Source: Balanoglossus misakiensis (Eukaryota > Hemichordata). Taken from it: a stretch of DNA of 64,000 nucleotides. The stretch lies in NCBI GenBank assembly GCA_040954595.2, contig CM082581.2, positions 3,596,001 to 3,660,000 on the forward strand. Direction: 5' to 3'. Position 1 is the first letter of the stretch. Each line of letters opens with the position of its first letter. Below are positions 24,172-36,300 of the stretch, piece by piece. Under the pieces are notes generated by a model. That model was not told the DNA's origin, made no database searches, and saw only the letters and a program-made list of their open reading frames with translations. A program made the translations under genes and the position numbers.

Positions 24172-25126
24172 ATTAATTCGCTCTTTTATCATGTTTATAC
24201 CCTTCATATTTTAAACGAGGCAAATGATCACAAACACTTTGTTTGGTACCGTGAATACAAAGGTGAAATTCCACAGCAGACTTTCAACATTTGGATGCAA
24301 ATATAAAAAAGCGTCAACTCTAATGAATAACACAGTTCTACTTGTCTATTCCAGTGATTGGGGACAATGTGTTCTATTATTGCGCATAGATCAGAAATAA
24401 TTAAGTCATATGTAATAAATTGCGGAAGCGTTTCTCATGTTTGACGGAAGGAGCTGTTCTATTCATATGTCCCAAATATATACAGTTGAAAAGCTGAGTT
24501 GACATTTCAGTGAAAATACTTAATAGCCTCGCTTTCGAATTTCTACGAACCGTGACTCGTTTTGAAAACGAAAGAACAGCGCAGTGTTCACTTGTCAGTT
24601 TTTAGCGTTATGTCTGAAGGTACGTTTAGATCGAGAGAGAGAGAATGCCGAATGGTCTCTTCATTAGAGCATATTTGGCACCACATTGCACACGTGAGTA
24701 CGGACTGTCAGTGTCGAAATATTTTTAAAATTGGCACCAAACCACCTGTTGATTAGTTACTAGGTGATCATTCGCGGAAATGATATGTGAAAATATAACA
24801 ATGTAATGTCTATTTTTAACATGCAGCAATCTTTCGCTATTAACCCGCGACCCATACATGTAGTTCCGCTCATCCCGTCAGTTCCGTAGCCCTCTTCCCT
24901 TGAATAGCTTAGGCGTGCAGTTGAATCCAAACAGAAAATAAAAAATAAATCTTCAAGTTGTACATTATTTTTAAGTCGTAAATTTCGGAGCATACGAAAA
25001 TAGGTAAAAGAAGCTTAGTTACAGATTTAAGACGGCAAGAAGTGAACGCTTTCTACAATCTTGAAATGTGAAAATTCATAGATTTTACCAGAAACTGATG
25101 ATGCGTTTGGCATATAAACACAGTAC

Positions 25127-25212
25127 ATGGATATATAGTCCCCTGCCCCAATCCCACTGCTGGCTGCGCTACGCTAAAGGGATTGGGGCGGGGAACCAGA
25201 CTAATGGATATA
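25127..25212. mobile_element. 68-bp hairpin element with 9-bp target duplication
   Basis: Element 25136-25203 runs from TAGTCCCCTGCCCCAATCCC to GGGGCGGGGAACCAGACTA. It is flanked by exact ATGGATATA repeats (25127-25135, 25204-25212). It is a deletion form of the 350-bp element at 42925-43274, sharing TGGCTGCGCTACGCTAAAGG. Confidence 0.88.
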
Positions 25213-26132
25213 ATGGATACCTATTGGCAGATTGAGGGTACTTTCCCATGTGTTCACGTTCTGAGCATGCTCACCATTTGCACCGATGATGTCATAATTG
25301 AATTAGTCATGTCGAGAGTGGTAAGCGTACTAATATTTTATCGCTTTAAATGGTACCAAACCAAAACTTAATTTGCGAGATATAAAACTGAGAATTCGCG
25401 ATTTTACCTCCAAAGGGCTGCATCTTAGTCGTGGCTTTCGCTTTGGTAAAAAAAAAACTAGGGCGTACAAGAATAGCTCGGATAAGCTTTTACTTGCAGT
25501 GACGCCATTATGTACCGATAGGCCTACCTTACGACACTAGGCAACCGTAAAGTGAAAGTAAACATCGACAATCAGATAGAATTAAATGGAGAAAATGACA
25601 AAGCAGTAGTTACAACCCGCACTAAATGCCAGCAAGAGTGATCTTAGAACAGAAACATGGAGCATTAGTTTTAAAAAAAACATGGTGCGTTAATTAATCA
25701 ACGTTGGCCTGCTCGCTGGATCATGGATGTTAAATCAAAGTCATATATATAATCACCACGGCGCACATGTGTACTCAAGCGCAGTGCTTTTTTTTCGAAA
25801 CTCACCTCTCAACAGCGTTAAATGTATCGACGATTTTTTTTCGGGGATTGTCGCTGTAAATTGTTCCTTCCAACCAGAGAATCCAAGCGATATATGCACT
25901 CCTAGTGTGAAGACATGTTCAACACAACGCCCAACTGCATCTCGATGGTATATATACCAATAATTGGGTATTCCCCTTTATGATCTCAGTTGTCCAAAAT
26001 AACCGACCATGTTGTGGAAGTAGCATATTACGGGCAACCGGTATGTGTATGTTTCCCCGTAAACTGTGCCCACGATTGCCAAAATTTCCTTCTGTGAAAT
26101 ATTGCCTCTTTTCATGTACTTATTTTCAATGA

Positions 26133-26152
26133 CCCCCCCCCCCCCCCCCCCC
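26133..26152. repeat. C20 homopolymer
   Basis: Twenty consecutive C on the plus strand. Such tracts are prone to assembly or length error. Confidence 0.95.
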
Positions 26153-26878
26153 GCGGCCCGCAACAACCAGAATGAGTAAAAGGTGTCTATGTACATTTTC
26201 ACCATTTCCCTTCTTGGTGCATGTTGTCTGTCTGTCCCATCCCCTTTATTTCTGCCTTATGTCGGTCGGTGAGCCTGTTAGCTGTATGAGTTCTTGTCAT
26301 AAAATCACCAACTCTCTTGGTTGTCATATCTATAAAGTTCTACAGCCAATTTCTGTGGAACAACAAACAAAACAAAACAGTTCCCTTTTTAAATTATGGG
26401 AGAAAATTAGACCAAGAACGGACCCCTAATTAAAAAAAAATCTAGGAGTACAGAAAATATTATGCAGTCACACAGAAAGGAAACTGAATTTTCTCGCACC
26501 CTCTAACCTGCAAAATGAAAGGAAATTAATTACATGCGTGATATTGTATTGATGAACGACAATCAATATTGCAAACACTATATGCAACAGTCTGAAGATG
26601 TAAACTTATACAGAACTCTTTTATAAAACGCCTATGGGAGTAAATAAGGGTAAATTTCATCCGTTCATTTATTTTGTGTTTTCTTTTAGGATTTCTCACA
26701 ACAAGAGCTTATAAATTTTAATTTTTGTAGCAAATGGCTTACTTTGGAAATGTGTTGCTGGGAAATATTATTTCATTTCTTTTCTGCGACTCCATCGCAT
26801 TTTAACTATCACCCAGTAAAATTTGGATGTGCAGATTATATCATTTCGTGTTCAAGCGCTTGGTCCCCTCTTCAACTT

Positions 26879-27486
26879 GGTACAGAATAGCTCTGGACTT
26901 ATGCGCTGTTTGGGTCTACGCTGCTCTCCGTCCCCCACAGCTATGGAGCCATGCGTAGGAAATCCTGTTGGGTTGCGGAGCAAAATGATTCGCACCGATT
27001 TTCAAACAATAAACTACATGAACATGTACATAATGTTGTCAGAAATAAAGATCGAACGAAAATTTCACAAATGGGAACCTACTTGACGTGTTTGTCGCCG
27101 AATCGTAAACGTCGTTAACGCAGCGCCGTAAAACTGGTGACCCTCCCATACAAACACGCCGAGTAAAACATGTGTCGATCACATGACTTAAATGAAGGTG
27201 AACGTCCATGTTTGCATGGGAGGGTCACCAGTTTTACGGCGCTGCGTTAACGACGTTTACGATTCGGCGACAAACACGTCAAGTAGGTTCCCATTTGTGA
27301 AATTTTCGTTCGATCTTTATTTCTGACAACATTATGTACATGTTCATGTAGTTTATTGTTTGAAAATCGGTGCGAATCATTTTGCTCCGCAACCCAACAG
27401 GATTTCCTACGCATGGCTCCATAGCTGTGGGGGACGGAGAGCAGCGTAGACCCAAACAGCGCATAAGTCCAGAGCTAGGTACAGAA
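26879..27486. mobile_element. Foldback element, 268-bp arms, 9-bp target duplication
   Basis: Element 26888-27477 (590 bp) is two nearly identical inverted arms (26888-27155 and 27210-27477) around a 54-bp spacer. The ends are TAGCTCTGGACTTATGCGC and its complement. GGTACAGAA flanks it exactly on both sides. Each arm encodes the same 65-codon frame, which is a by-product of the arm identity. High arm identity implies a recent insertion or arm homogenisation. A 9-bp duplication with long arms fits Mutator-like foldback elements. Confidence 0.93.
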
Positions 27487-30099
27487 CAGATATAGAGAGA
27501 CAGACAGACGATAGTCAGAGAAAAGGAGACAGACTGACAGAAACGTATTTCGCCTGTATTCAGAAAGCCAGACACACAGGCATGACATACATGTATACAC
27601 AATGAGTCACAGGTCAAGCGGGGTCTCGTACCGGCAAACACTTTGAAATCCAAGCTTACATTTTGAATTAATACAAGCATTCACAATTTATGAACAAATT
27701 TTGCTATAAGTAACGCAATGTAATACTAGTTTCAGTACATCTCTAACAGCCAACAACATATCTGAAACACATTTAATGGCGACTAGACTATTCTTTGCGA
27801 TAGGGGAATTCCATGAAGTCAAACAGATCCTAAAATAGCCGTCCACGAAGTGTACAACTATAATTTATAAACTAATATTGTTTACTAATGTTATGTGCAA
27901 CTATTAAATGCAAATGCCGTGGGAGGTCCCAGGTGCCATGGGCTTGTTTTCTTTTTCGATAATTGAATTCTTGTTTCTTTTTCAGATTGTTTTGCATATT
28001 ATGCTCTATGTATAACATCTTCAGTGTGAAGGAAACAAGTCGCCCGAACTTCTGGAAAGACGATTGTTCGTTTACTTGGTTATTTGACCCCATTTGGTCG
28101 AGATGTTCAACAGGGATGACCTGAATATCCTTGTTACGACAGCTTCACTTTGAAGGAAAACGACACTAAGAACTTCTTGAACTTGCCGAAAAGCGAATTT
28201 CGGACCTTGTCAATCCCTTCTAGATTTGTTCCAATTATTTTTTTACGGGATTAAAGTTCAACAACCCGATGAAACTTTCTCAGATTGATTTTAACCCGGT
28301 CCGATACCGAGCATATTGTCAAGAAGCCTGGTATGTCATATGTAAGTCACTCGCGATATTTGTGTACGGTGAAAAACAAGTCCTTTCGATGTAATTTCGA
28401 GTTGATTTTGGATGGCTCCGATAACCGAGTCTTTGAGTTAGCGTAGACACGTGCTGATGAAGGCGCATTGACTCTCTCAAGGCCACATATTGCAGTAAGG
28501 TCTCATAGTGTGGATGCCCTCGGTGTACAGGACGGTTGTTCATGTTGGCCTACTCAGCTCTCGTTTGGTGAAGCTGGAAGTCTACAAACTTGGCTGAGTC
28601 ACGGTCCAAGGAGGGACCGTGGCTAAGTCCATGCCACCCGAAATACGACTGTAAGATATAAGAAACAAGGAATGTTTAAAACGTGTACTGCTGTTATATC
28701 GGAAGGCAACAGTTCTCTACATGATAAATTTAAACATGGTTATACGGGAAAAACCATTAAACATTTTTCATGGCATTGCAATTTCTCGTATATCAGTACA
28801 TGTGCAATTCCTGGAAAATTAAACAACATCGCCATACATATATCCATTCATTAAAGTTTCAATAACTGTATTAAACCTTGGGTAATTTATTAACCAATTC
28901 AACATGTCGTGTGCTAGGCCACAAATACTCGTAATATTTTATCAACACACTCTATGTCCACTCCGCGTAAAAAAGTATTGACGGAAAAAGTTCGCCCTGT
29001 ACTTGGCTTTTTTTTAAATATCCGCAAATGACAAAGGTCATTATCAATAGCTATGATCCACGCAGATATCAGAAGTCGGCGACAGAAAGAGGAGTTTGAG
29101 GGTAGTGACAAAAAATCTGCATGTGATGAATGATTGAGCCGTTTGAATTTTGCTTGCTAAACTTGAACCACTTGTAAAAAATGTGTTAAAACTATTCACA
29201 ATCACATGTGGATCATTGTGGTCTAAACTTTATAAATTTTGGGACGATATATCAAATATTTAGCGCATGTAATTATCGTTCTAAACTTTATAAATCTACC
29301 ACTGATTTGAAGTCCGAAATATATGATCAGTAAATAGTTGGTTGAACCTGGGAAATAATATTCATTTTTGGAACACGATGGAATGTAGCGTGGTGAAATT
29401 GTGTGAGGTGTTCACAAATATGAGACAATAATTTTTCTGAAGATAAAAAGTGCAGTTAATTCTATGTTCAACCCGGAAATCTAATGAACGCAGTGGAATG
29501 TTGTTCTCCGAATGCGCGTGTTGTTTTCAGAAATAGGGGATAGTATTAAATAATAGTATGGCAATGAAAATTAAAATGGATTATTTTTTGTAGAACTAGG
29601 AAAGTAATATCTAATTTTTTGAACGCGTTGAGAACGATATTTAAATCGGCTAAATATCGGATATACCCACGAGGTAAATAGTTGCTGGGGAGGTCCGATC
29701 TAAACTGTAGCTACTACATGTATAGGCTAATTAAAGTTTAGAACGATATTTTAGGGCCTAGATCGGATAAAAGTCAGATAGATTTTCTAATTTGTATCAT
29801 AATTTAGATTTAGAAAAATGTAATATAGCTTAACTCTCAGCTACGTTAATAAATTTAGATTTACACACTTCTAAATTAGCTTTCTAAACTTCCAGCTAAA
29901 CTTTCTAAAAATTCTAAAACACAATTCCGTACCTTACTGCTTCTTCTGCATAGCAAAAGGTGCCAGTAAACATTAAGGGGATCCATTTATATCAAGCATT
30001 ATTATCTATAATTAGTTTGTTTTATAAACCGGCTCTTTCGTGTATCTTTAAATCCTGATGTGATGTTACACAAACTTCAGACTCAGAGTTTGTGTGGCC

Positions 30100-30339
30100 T
30101 GAATGCTAGCTGCATGCGAATTTTCGATGTCGCCCTCTGTGTCGTCCAAGGATCCTACGTCATCACCTACGTTTAATTAAATGCTTGTCTGAACGAGAGT
30201 AACGCCAGTTCCCGCATAGTGCGAGACAATCACTTTCTTGTTTTCCTGGGGTGAGAGAGGAAGTCACTCCGTCGAGCACGTAAACACGGTAGCCACCTCT
30301 CCCACGATCGTCACTCGTACACGGGGAAAAGCCGCCGAC
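30100..30339 (+). promoter_or_regulatory. Putative SLC39A13 promoter and 5' UTR
   Basis: Immediately upstream of the start codon, GC and CpG density rise relative to flanking DNA, and there is a TACGTCA (CRE-like) site near 30156. No TATA box is evident. The transcript start is not determined; it probably lies between 30200 and 30300. Confidence 0.4.
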
Positions 30340-33300
30340 ATGGCGGGGCCGAGATTGCTTCTGACACTAAGTTTAGTGATCGTCGTGTGCGCTCATTCGG
30401 TGGCGGGTGAAATTCACCGGGCGAAACACACTGGCAAAGTTGTGGCCCAAGAACCCAATTTCCTGGACGAAGATCAAAACAAGTTGGACGAAGTTGACAG
30501 AGCGAATGGCAGAACGGCACTTGAAATCTGGGTGTACACACTGGCCGCGACCTTCCTTGTCGGACTTAGTGGCGTCTTCCCGTTATTGGTGATCCCTCTT
30601 CGCGATGACCCTTCAAACTACAAGGAAGGTATTTAACTTTTTGATCTTTCGAGACTTTGAACTTGCTGGACTCGGGTCAAGTCCCGGGTCAAGTCCATAT
30701 CTGTTCTGGGTATAAAATGTCCATATCAATATACATGTACTAACAGCGTCCGTGAAGCGGACGAAATTTTATCCTAAAACACAACAGAATTGCGAGTTTT
30801 TGCCTGGTATGGCCCCGGGGGTGTGACCGTGTGGTTATAGGTTTATAGTACAGCCCACGTAGTACACATCAAAACTTTTAAGGCATATTTACTAGACTGA
30901 CTGAGTAAAGGTACGGTGCCACGTATTTCGACAAACATACCATTAGATAAAAGACAATGGGGAGTAAAACTGACCATTCTTTAATTAATTGCAACATTGA
31001 TTTTTTTAAAGTAAAGAATAATTTAGTTTAATTAATAATTAGTCTAATTTTCAAGGTGATTAGGACTAATAGAAGATTGTTACCTATTGATAGCCGTATC
31101 CACTAATTTGGAAACTAAATAAATGTGTCAATTGCATATAAAAAATCACCTGTCTGGAAATTGTTACCAGTACTTAGTACAGTTCTCACATTTGTAGGCT
31201 ATCATCTATGTAATTAATGTTTGTTTTTCATTATTTGTAAAGAAATTAATTTAAAAAGTGACATCAAATTTTACCAGAAAATAATTTGAAGTTCAGTATG
31301 AAAACAATGAACATACATGTACATTCATTTCAATGATTTTAAATTAGTAGTTTTTATAAAAAAAATCGTTTACACATTTGCCCTGCAGGCCCTAGCTGGT
31401 GACATATTCTTTTTTGATATAAAAGATATTTGTACTCATCATGCGGCCATTGAATCATAAACTTTCATTTTGGCAAAGGCAATTTCTAGTGCATGTACTG
31501 AGTAACCACATTGTAAGTTCAGATACGCAGCTTTATATATTATATCATGGTTTGCATTGTTTTCCATATGACTTTGAAAAAATAACCCAGTCATCATTTA
31601 CATATATTGCCACCTGAAGTGTGTGTAAATATGAATACACTCATTTATTTTTCTCTGTACTTTGTACCAGTCGTAGACCCTAAGGGTCCATGTACCAGTA
31701 CAAAAAACATATTGGTCCATTCAACCTCCCACTGTACACTGCCTTACCACCCACTACCACAGCCAAATTGCCTCAGGCCATGACAGTAGACCACATTTTC
31801 TCTGTCATAGGGACTAAACAATTTTTACGTCTAATTCAATTAAAAAAAATATTACCAGTAAACCTGTAGCCCACATCATTATGTCTAATTTGATTAAAAT
31901 ATAAATGTCACACAATAAAACCAGCCACCCCCTCCCAATCATCAATGAGAGAGTTGGAAATACAGAAGTATTTCCCTTGGTAGCACAAGTCTGGCAGGGT
32001 AGTCAATTTAATTTATCTGGTACACTATAAACAAAACAAAACTATCTACAAATAATATATGCAATATAATAAACAATTCTGCACAAATCTTCTAGAACCA
32101 AAAAAAAAAGAATAAATAAATAAATAAAACAGGAATATAAAAGAAACAGATTCTTGAACAATATAAAAAGATTGAAGATCTCAACTCAAAATGATTAAAT
32201 AAATCTGTCAAACCCATACTCAGGGAAAGTTTCCTCAGAGGACAGATCAACTGAACTATGTGAGTTAGATTAAGGAATGATATCTTTATCTTTAGTCAAT
32301 AATTAGATATTGATCCATGATCATTAATGATTCATCTTTGGCTTGAAATAGACATTAACTTGCATTAAGTCAGGGTTCACCACTGATATTTTTCAAGTGT
32401 TGTTTCTTTTGCTTATTTATTTGTGAGTGCTCAAAGACTTTACAGTAACCTCAGTGTTTTATTGTCTTCAGTTATATGACCTCTTGTCCCTACTTCAAAA
32501 CATACTCAGTGTTCTCCCGAGAAATTTTTGATTTTAGGTAAAAAATATGATGGGCTGGCTTCTATTGTTTTCTCTGAAAAGCCTTTTTTATTGAAGAAAT
32601 GTTTTGAATACTTTTCTTTGTATCTCTGTCTTAAATGTACATGTAAGGTATCCAGTTAGCTCAAAAATAATACTGTGTTAAAAACATTTTCATGGCAATT
32701 TTGACAAAAAGTCTTGATTGAATTCATTTGATCATTTTTTTCCTGTTTCGTAATCCATAGCAAAGCAATTTATAATGACTTATAGTTTTTTCTTTCCAAT
32801 TCACCATCAAACTTCCAATCCTCCAATATCATTGCTTCCAGTATTTTTATACCATTGATGCAGTGGGGGGGGGGGGGGGCTACATGTATGTAATAATGAC
32901 TTGCTTCGCTTTAAAGGGACATAAGCTGTAGCTTTTGGCTTCATTTTCAGTTTTTTTTGTGTGTGTACCAAATGCAGTTTCTTGTTCTACTCCAAACAGC
33001 ATGGTGATACCAAGAACAGATGCTTAGCCTGTCTGTGTGCGTTAAAAACCATTGTTGTTGATAGTGAATTCTAGTCTGGACTTGAATTCAAATTTTGCTT
33101 AATAATAACAGTGCTGACTATACACATGACATATGTTGTGTTGATAAGCTAAAAGCTGGGCATTTCTTTGTATTTCAGGGATTTGAACAAGAAACTGCAG
33201 TAGATAAACAAAACAAAAATACTGAAAACAAAGCGAAAAGTTACAGCTAATGGAGCTTTAAAATCCACAGGCTTCTAAGAGTCACACATTCTATTTTGGC

Positions 33301-36300
33301 AATTCACTGGAGGGATACCTATGTTTAGCCGTGACCAATGAATATATATGTACATGTATGTACATGTACATTCAATGAACTTCCATTGTTTCAAGCATTC
33401 TCATTGTGCACATTTAAATTTCATTTTTCTATAAATTGTTTAGTTCATCATATTCTACCAGAGACCCCCTGCTTATATTGTGTATTTCATCACTTCTTTT
33501 CGTGGAAACAAAAAGTTTAAGAATAACACATTGAATAAATCCAGTAAACCATAACACACATCAAATATTTCAGTCATTTCATTACCAAATGAAAAAGTTT
33601 AAGAAAAAAGACACAATATTATTCTTTGTTCAAGGTAAAAATTACAAGTGAAGGTGTGAGTGTCTGTTGTCACATTCACCCCTCCATTGCAATATACCCC
33701 GTACATGTACATGTACATGCACCGGTATATGTCATGGTTTGGGGGCTTTTTCATCTAAACATGTACCAGTTCACAGTTTAATGGATATAAGGAACTCTTC
33801 AGAAAGATGGACTCAACTGAGCAAAAATGTTGGCAAATACCCACCGTACAATTGTATGTATACAGAATGTACTCTTCTATTGTCTTGTGCTTGTGCATAA
33901 ACAGTGTCAGTGGTGGAAATGATCATACATGTATCTGTACTATATTCACTGTACATTATGTACATGTACTGTTGGGGTAAACAGAAGTGTGTTTGGCAAA
34001 ATAATTTTAGGCGGTAGTGGGCTGTCCCAAGCGTACATTTCTGCCTGGGAGTGGGTGTTATGTTGGATGACTAAATGTTTGATATGTTGGTATCCCTGAG
34101 TTAGTAATTTTTCCTCTTTTGGCAGCTGTTTCTTTCCAGCTGTTATGAACACGTTGTGGTTTTGGAGGTGGTGAGCATCATAATGTTTGGTAAAACTTAT
34201 AATTGTCTATTCACAATATATATGACAAATTTACAATACATACATGTACAGTATGACAGACAACGTGACCCACACACATTCTTGGTTCAGTGTATATATA
34301 GGCATGTCTAATCCAAAATGTGTGGCTTTTGAAATATGGTGAATAGTTTATCTTTTTGTATTTTGAAATACAACAGTTTTTTCGTATTGGGCATAACATC
34401 TGTTATAGTCTATTTGTCACATCTGTTTGCATTTTACTTTTCATATAAAATGTATGATACCTGTATTCAACTTTACTTTTGTAGCCTCTTCTATCTGACA
34501 CTGTTCAAAATTCTAAAAGGATGGGGATAACCATATTCTAGTAATGCATACTTTAATTTGTTAGAACTGATAATTATTGGATCCAAAATGATCAGCCAAG
34601 CTGAGAAAGACTATGTAGCAAATACATTGTGAAGATTGACTGGATTTTACTGACATGAAGAACAAACAGCTGAAAATGCCAGTCAAATCTGAAGGGACAT
34701 GGTGACATTGCTGATAACTGAATATCTCCCAATGTCATCATGACCCTTGTAACATGCTTCTGATTTGCATTTGTAAATACAGCAGTATCGGTGACAGTTG
34801 TGTGTGTGTTGTCACCTTTTCTCGTCTCTGTAGAAGAAAATCTTTCTGTAGTCATCAGTTTCATTTGGCTCAGTGCACCAAACAGAACCACCAGGAGAAA
34901 GCAATAATAGCAAGCATAGTCATCATTCATGCAGACATAATGACTTTATGAACTTCCATCATCTCACTCGTTGCTATCAGTGAAACTGGCAGTGATGTGT
35001 ATATCCATGGACTCCAAAATTCATTTCTGTTTCTATAGAAGGTAATTGTAAATTGTAGTGTACCCATGACAACCGTTGCCATCATTTAAGAACTTGACAA
35101 CATGCATGTAAGCTGGTAACAAGTTTACATGCCATATTTGATTTGCTCAGCATATTTCAATTTTAGGTGATCTGTCAATCATTGGGTTCTACATGTACTT
35201 GCCATTGATATGTTCTCATTGGAGAAAATTCATCCAAAAAAGATTTGATAGCGGTTAGTTTGATTGGCATAGAACCTTGTTTGTTGCATATGTCAGTGCA
35301 AACATATTGCATTATCTTCTCCTGGAACAGTGCATTTAGACATCACAATATTGATCCTTGAAAATCCCTGGAGGAGCTCCTGGGATTTTGATTAAAATTC
35401 CAGGATATCTCAGGCATGCAGAAGAGAATTGATTATGATACAGTTTCTGTCTCACATATAAATATTAGAGGAAGTGGGCTTCATCTGTCTGAGCACTTGT
35501 ATGTTCATCTGCCACAGCCATTACTCAGACACACCTGAATCAATATCATTCAATTTTTCAATGTTGGTATAACCTATAAGGACATTGTACTACCTTAACT
35601 ATCTGCATGATAAATTTTGATCTCCGTATTATCAAGTACATGGCAGCTGAACAGCCCTTTGTTATTTTATTTCATATCCATATAATCATTACACACTCAT
35701 GCCTTATCTTTTTAAGTCAACTTTGGCACAAGGACTATATGTATCACAAAGTACAAATGCTTGTCACAAGGTTCAGTTGGCTTTGCACGGCAATCTGTCT
35801 GTTTTTTCACCAGCTCAATGCATCCAACCATAGCTTATGAGAATATGATTCAGGCAAGTCTGGTGATGCCATCATCGTTTTGAGACAGAATATTTTTTTT
35901 TCAAATTCATCTTCTTTGTACAGAGCACAATGGAGTCATTAGGGCTTTTATTAAAACTTGTGCACAATCCCCTTTTTGTATTGTATATGATTGTGAGGAA
36001 ACCATTCCATCTGGTATTATCTTGAATCCTATCACTTTTAACCTTTCATTGAGAGTGACAGAAATCACACACATGATGCGTCATGTGATTCACAATGAAC
36101 CTCAACCAAGGACTTAGAGATCCAAGTGATTGTTGGGTATTGTCAGTAGCTGTACATGTCACATGCCTTGACATGGCATGAGGAGAACGTACTATTAAGG
36201 CATGCATACATTGTACATGTCAAGTATTTGTCAATAATTTATTTGTGATACACTCCAACACAGTACCTGGTCAATAATTTATAAGCAACACTTTCGGGCA

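Larger units (their letters stand above)
23657..30339. other. Spacer between divergent helicase and SLC39A13 genes
   Basis: About 6.7 kb with no gene I can support. The two genes point away from each other, so both promoters, and perhaps a 5' exon of the helicase, should lie here. I found no convincing exon. It holds the microsatellite at 23826, the hairpin elements at 25127 and 26879, a C20 tract at 26133-26152, and from 29200 AT-rich sequence with scattered TCTAAACTTTA words in both orientations. Confidence 0.6.

Noticed and set aside
26823-27680. Two frames on opposite strands with the same 65-residue peptide
   Set aside because: The identity comes from the inverted arms of the foldback element, not from duplicated genes.
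30238-30339. Upstream in-frame ATG of SLC39A13 as the start
   Set aside because: It would put 34 mostly polar residues before the signal peptide, and the ATG at 30340 has the better context.
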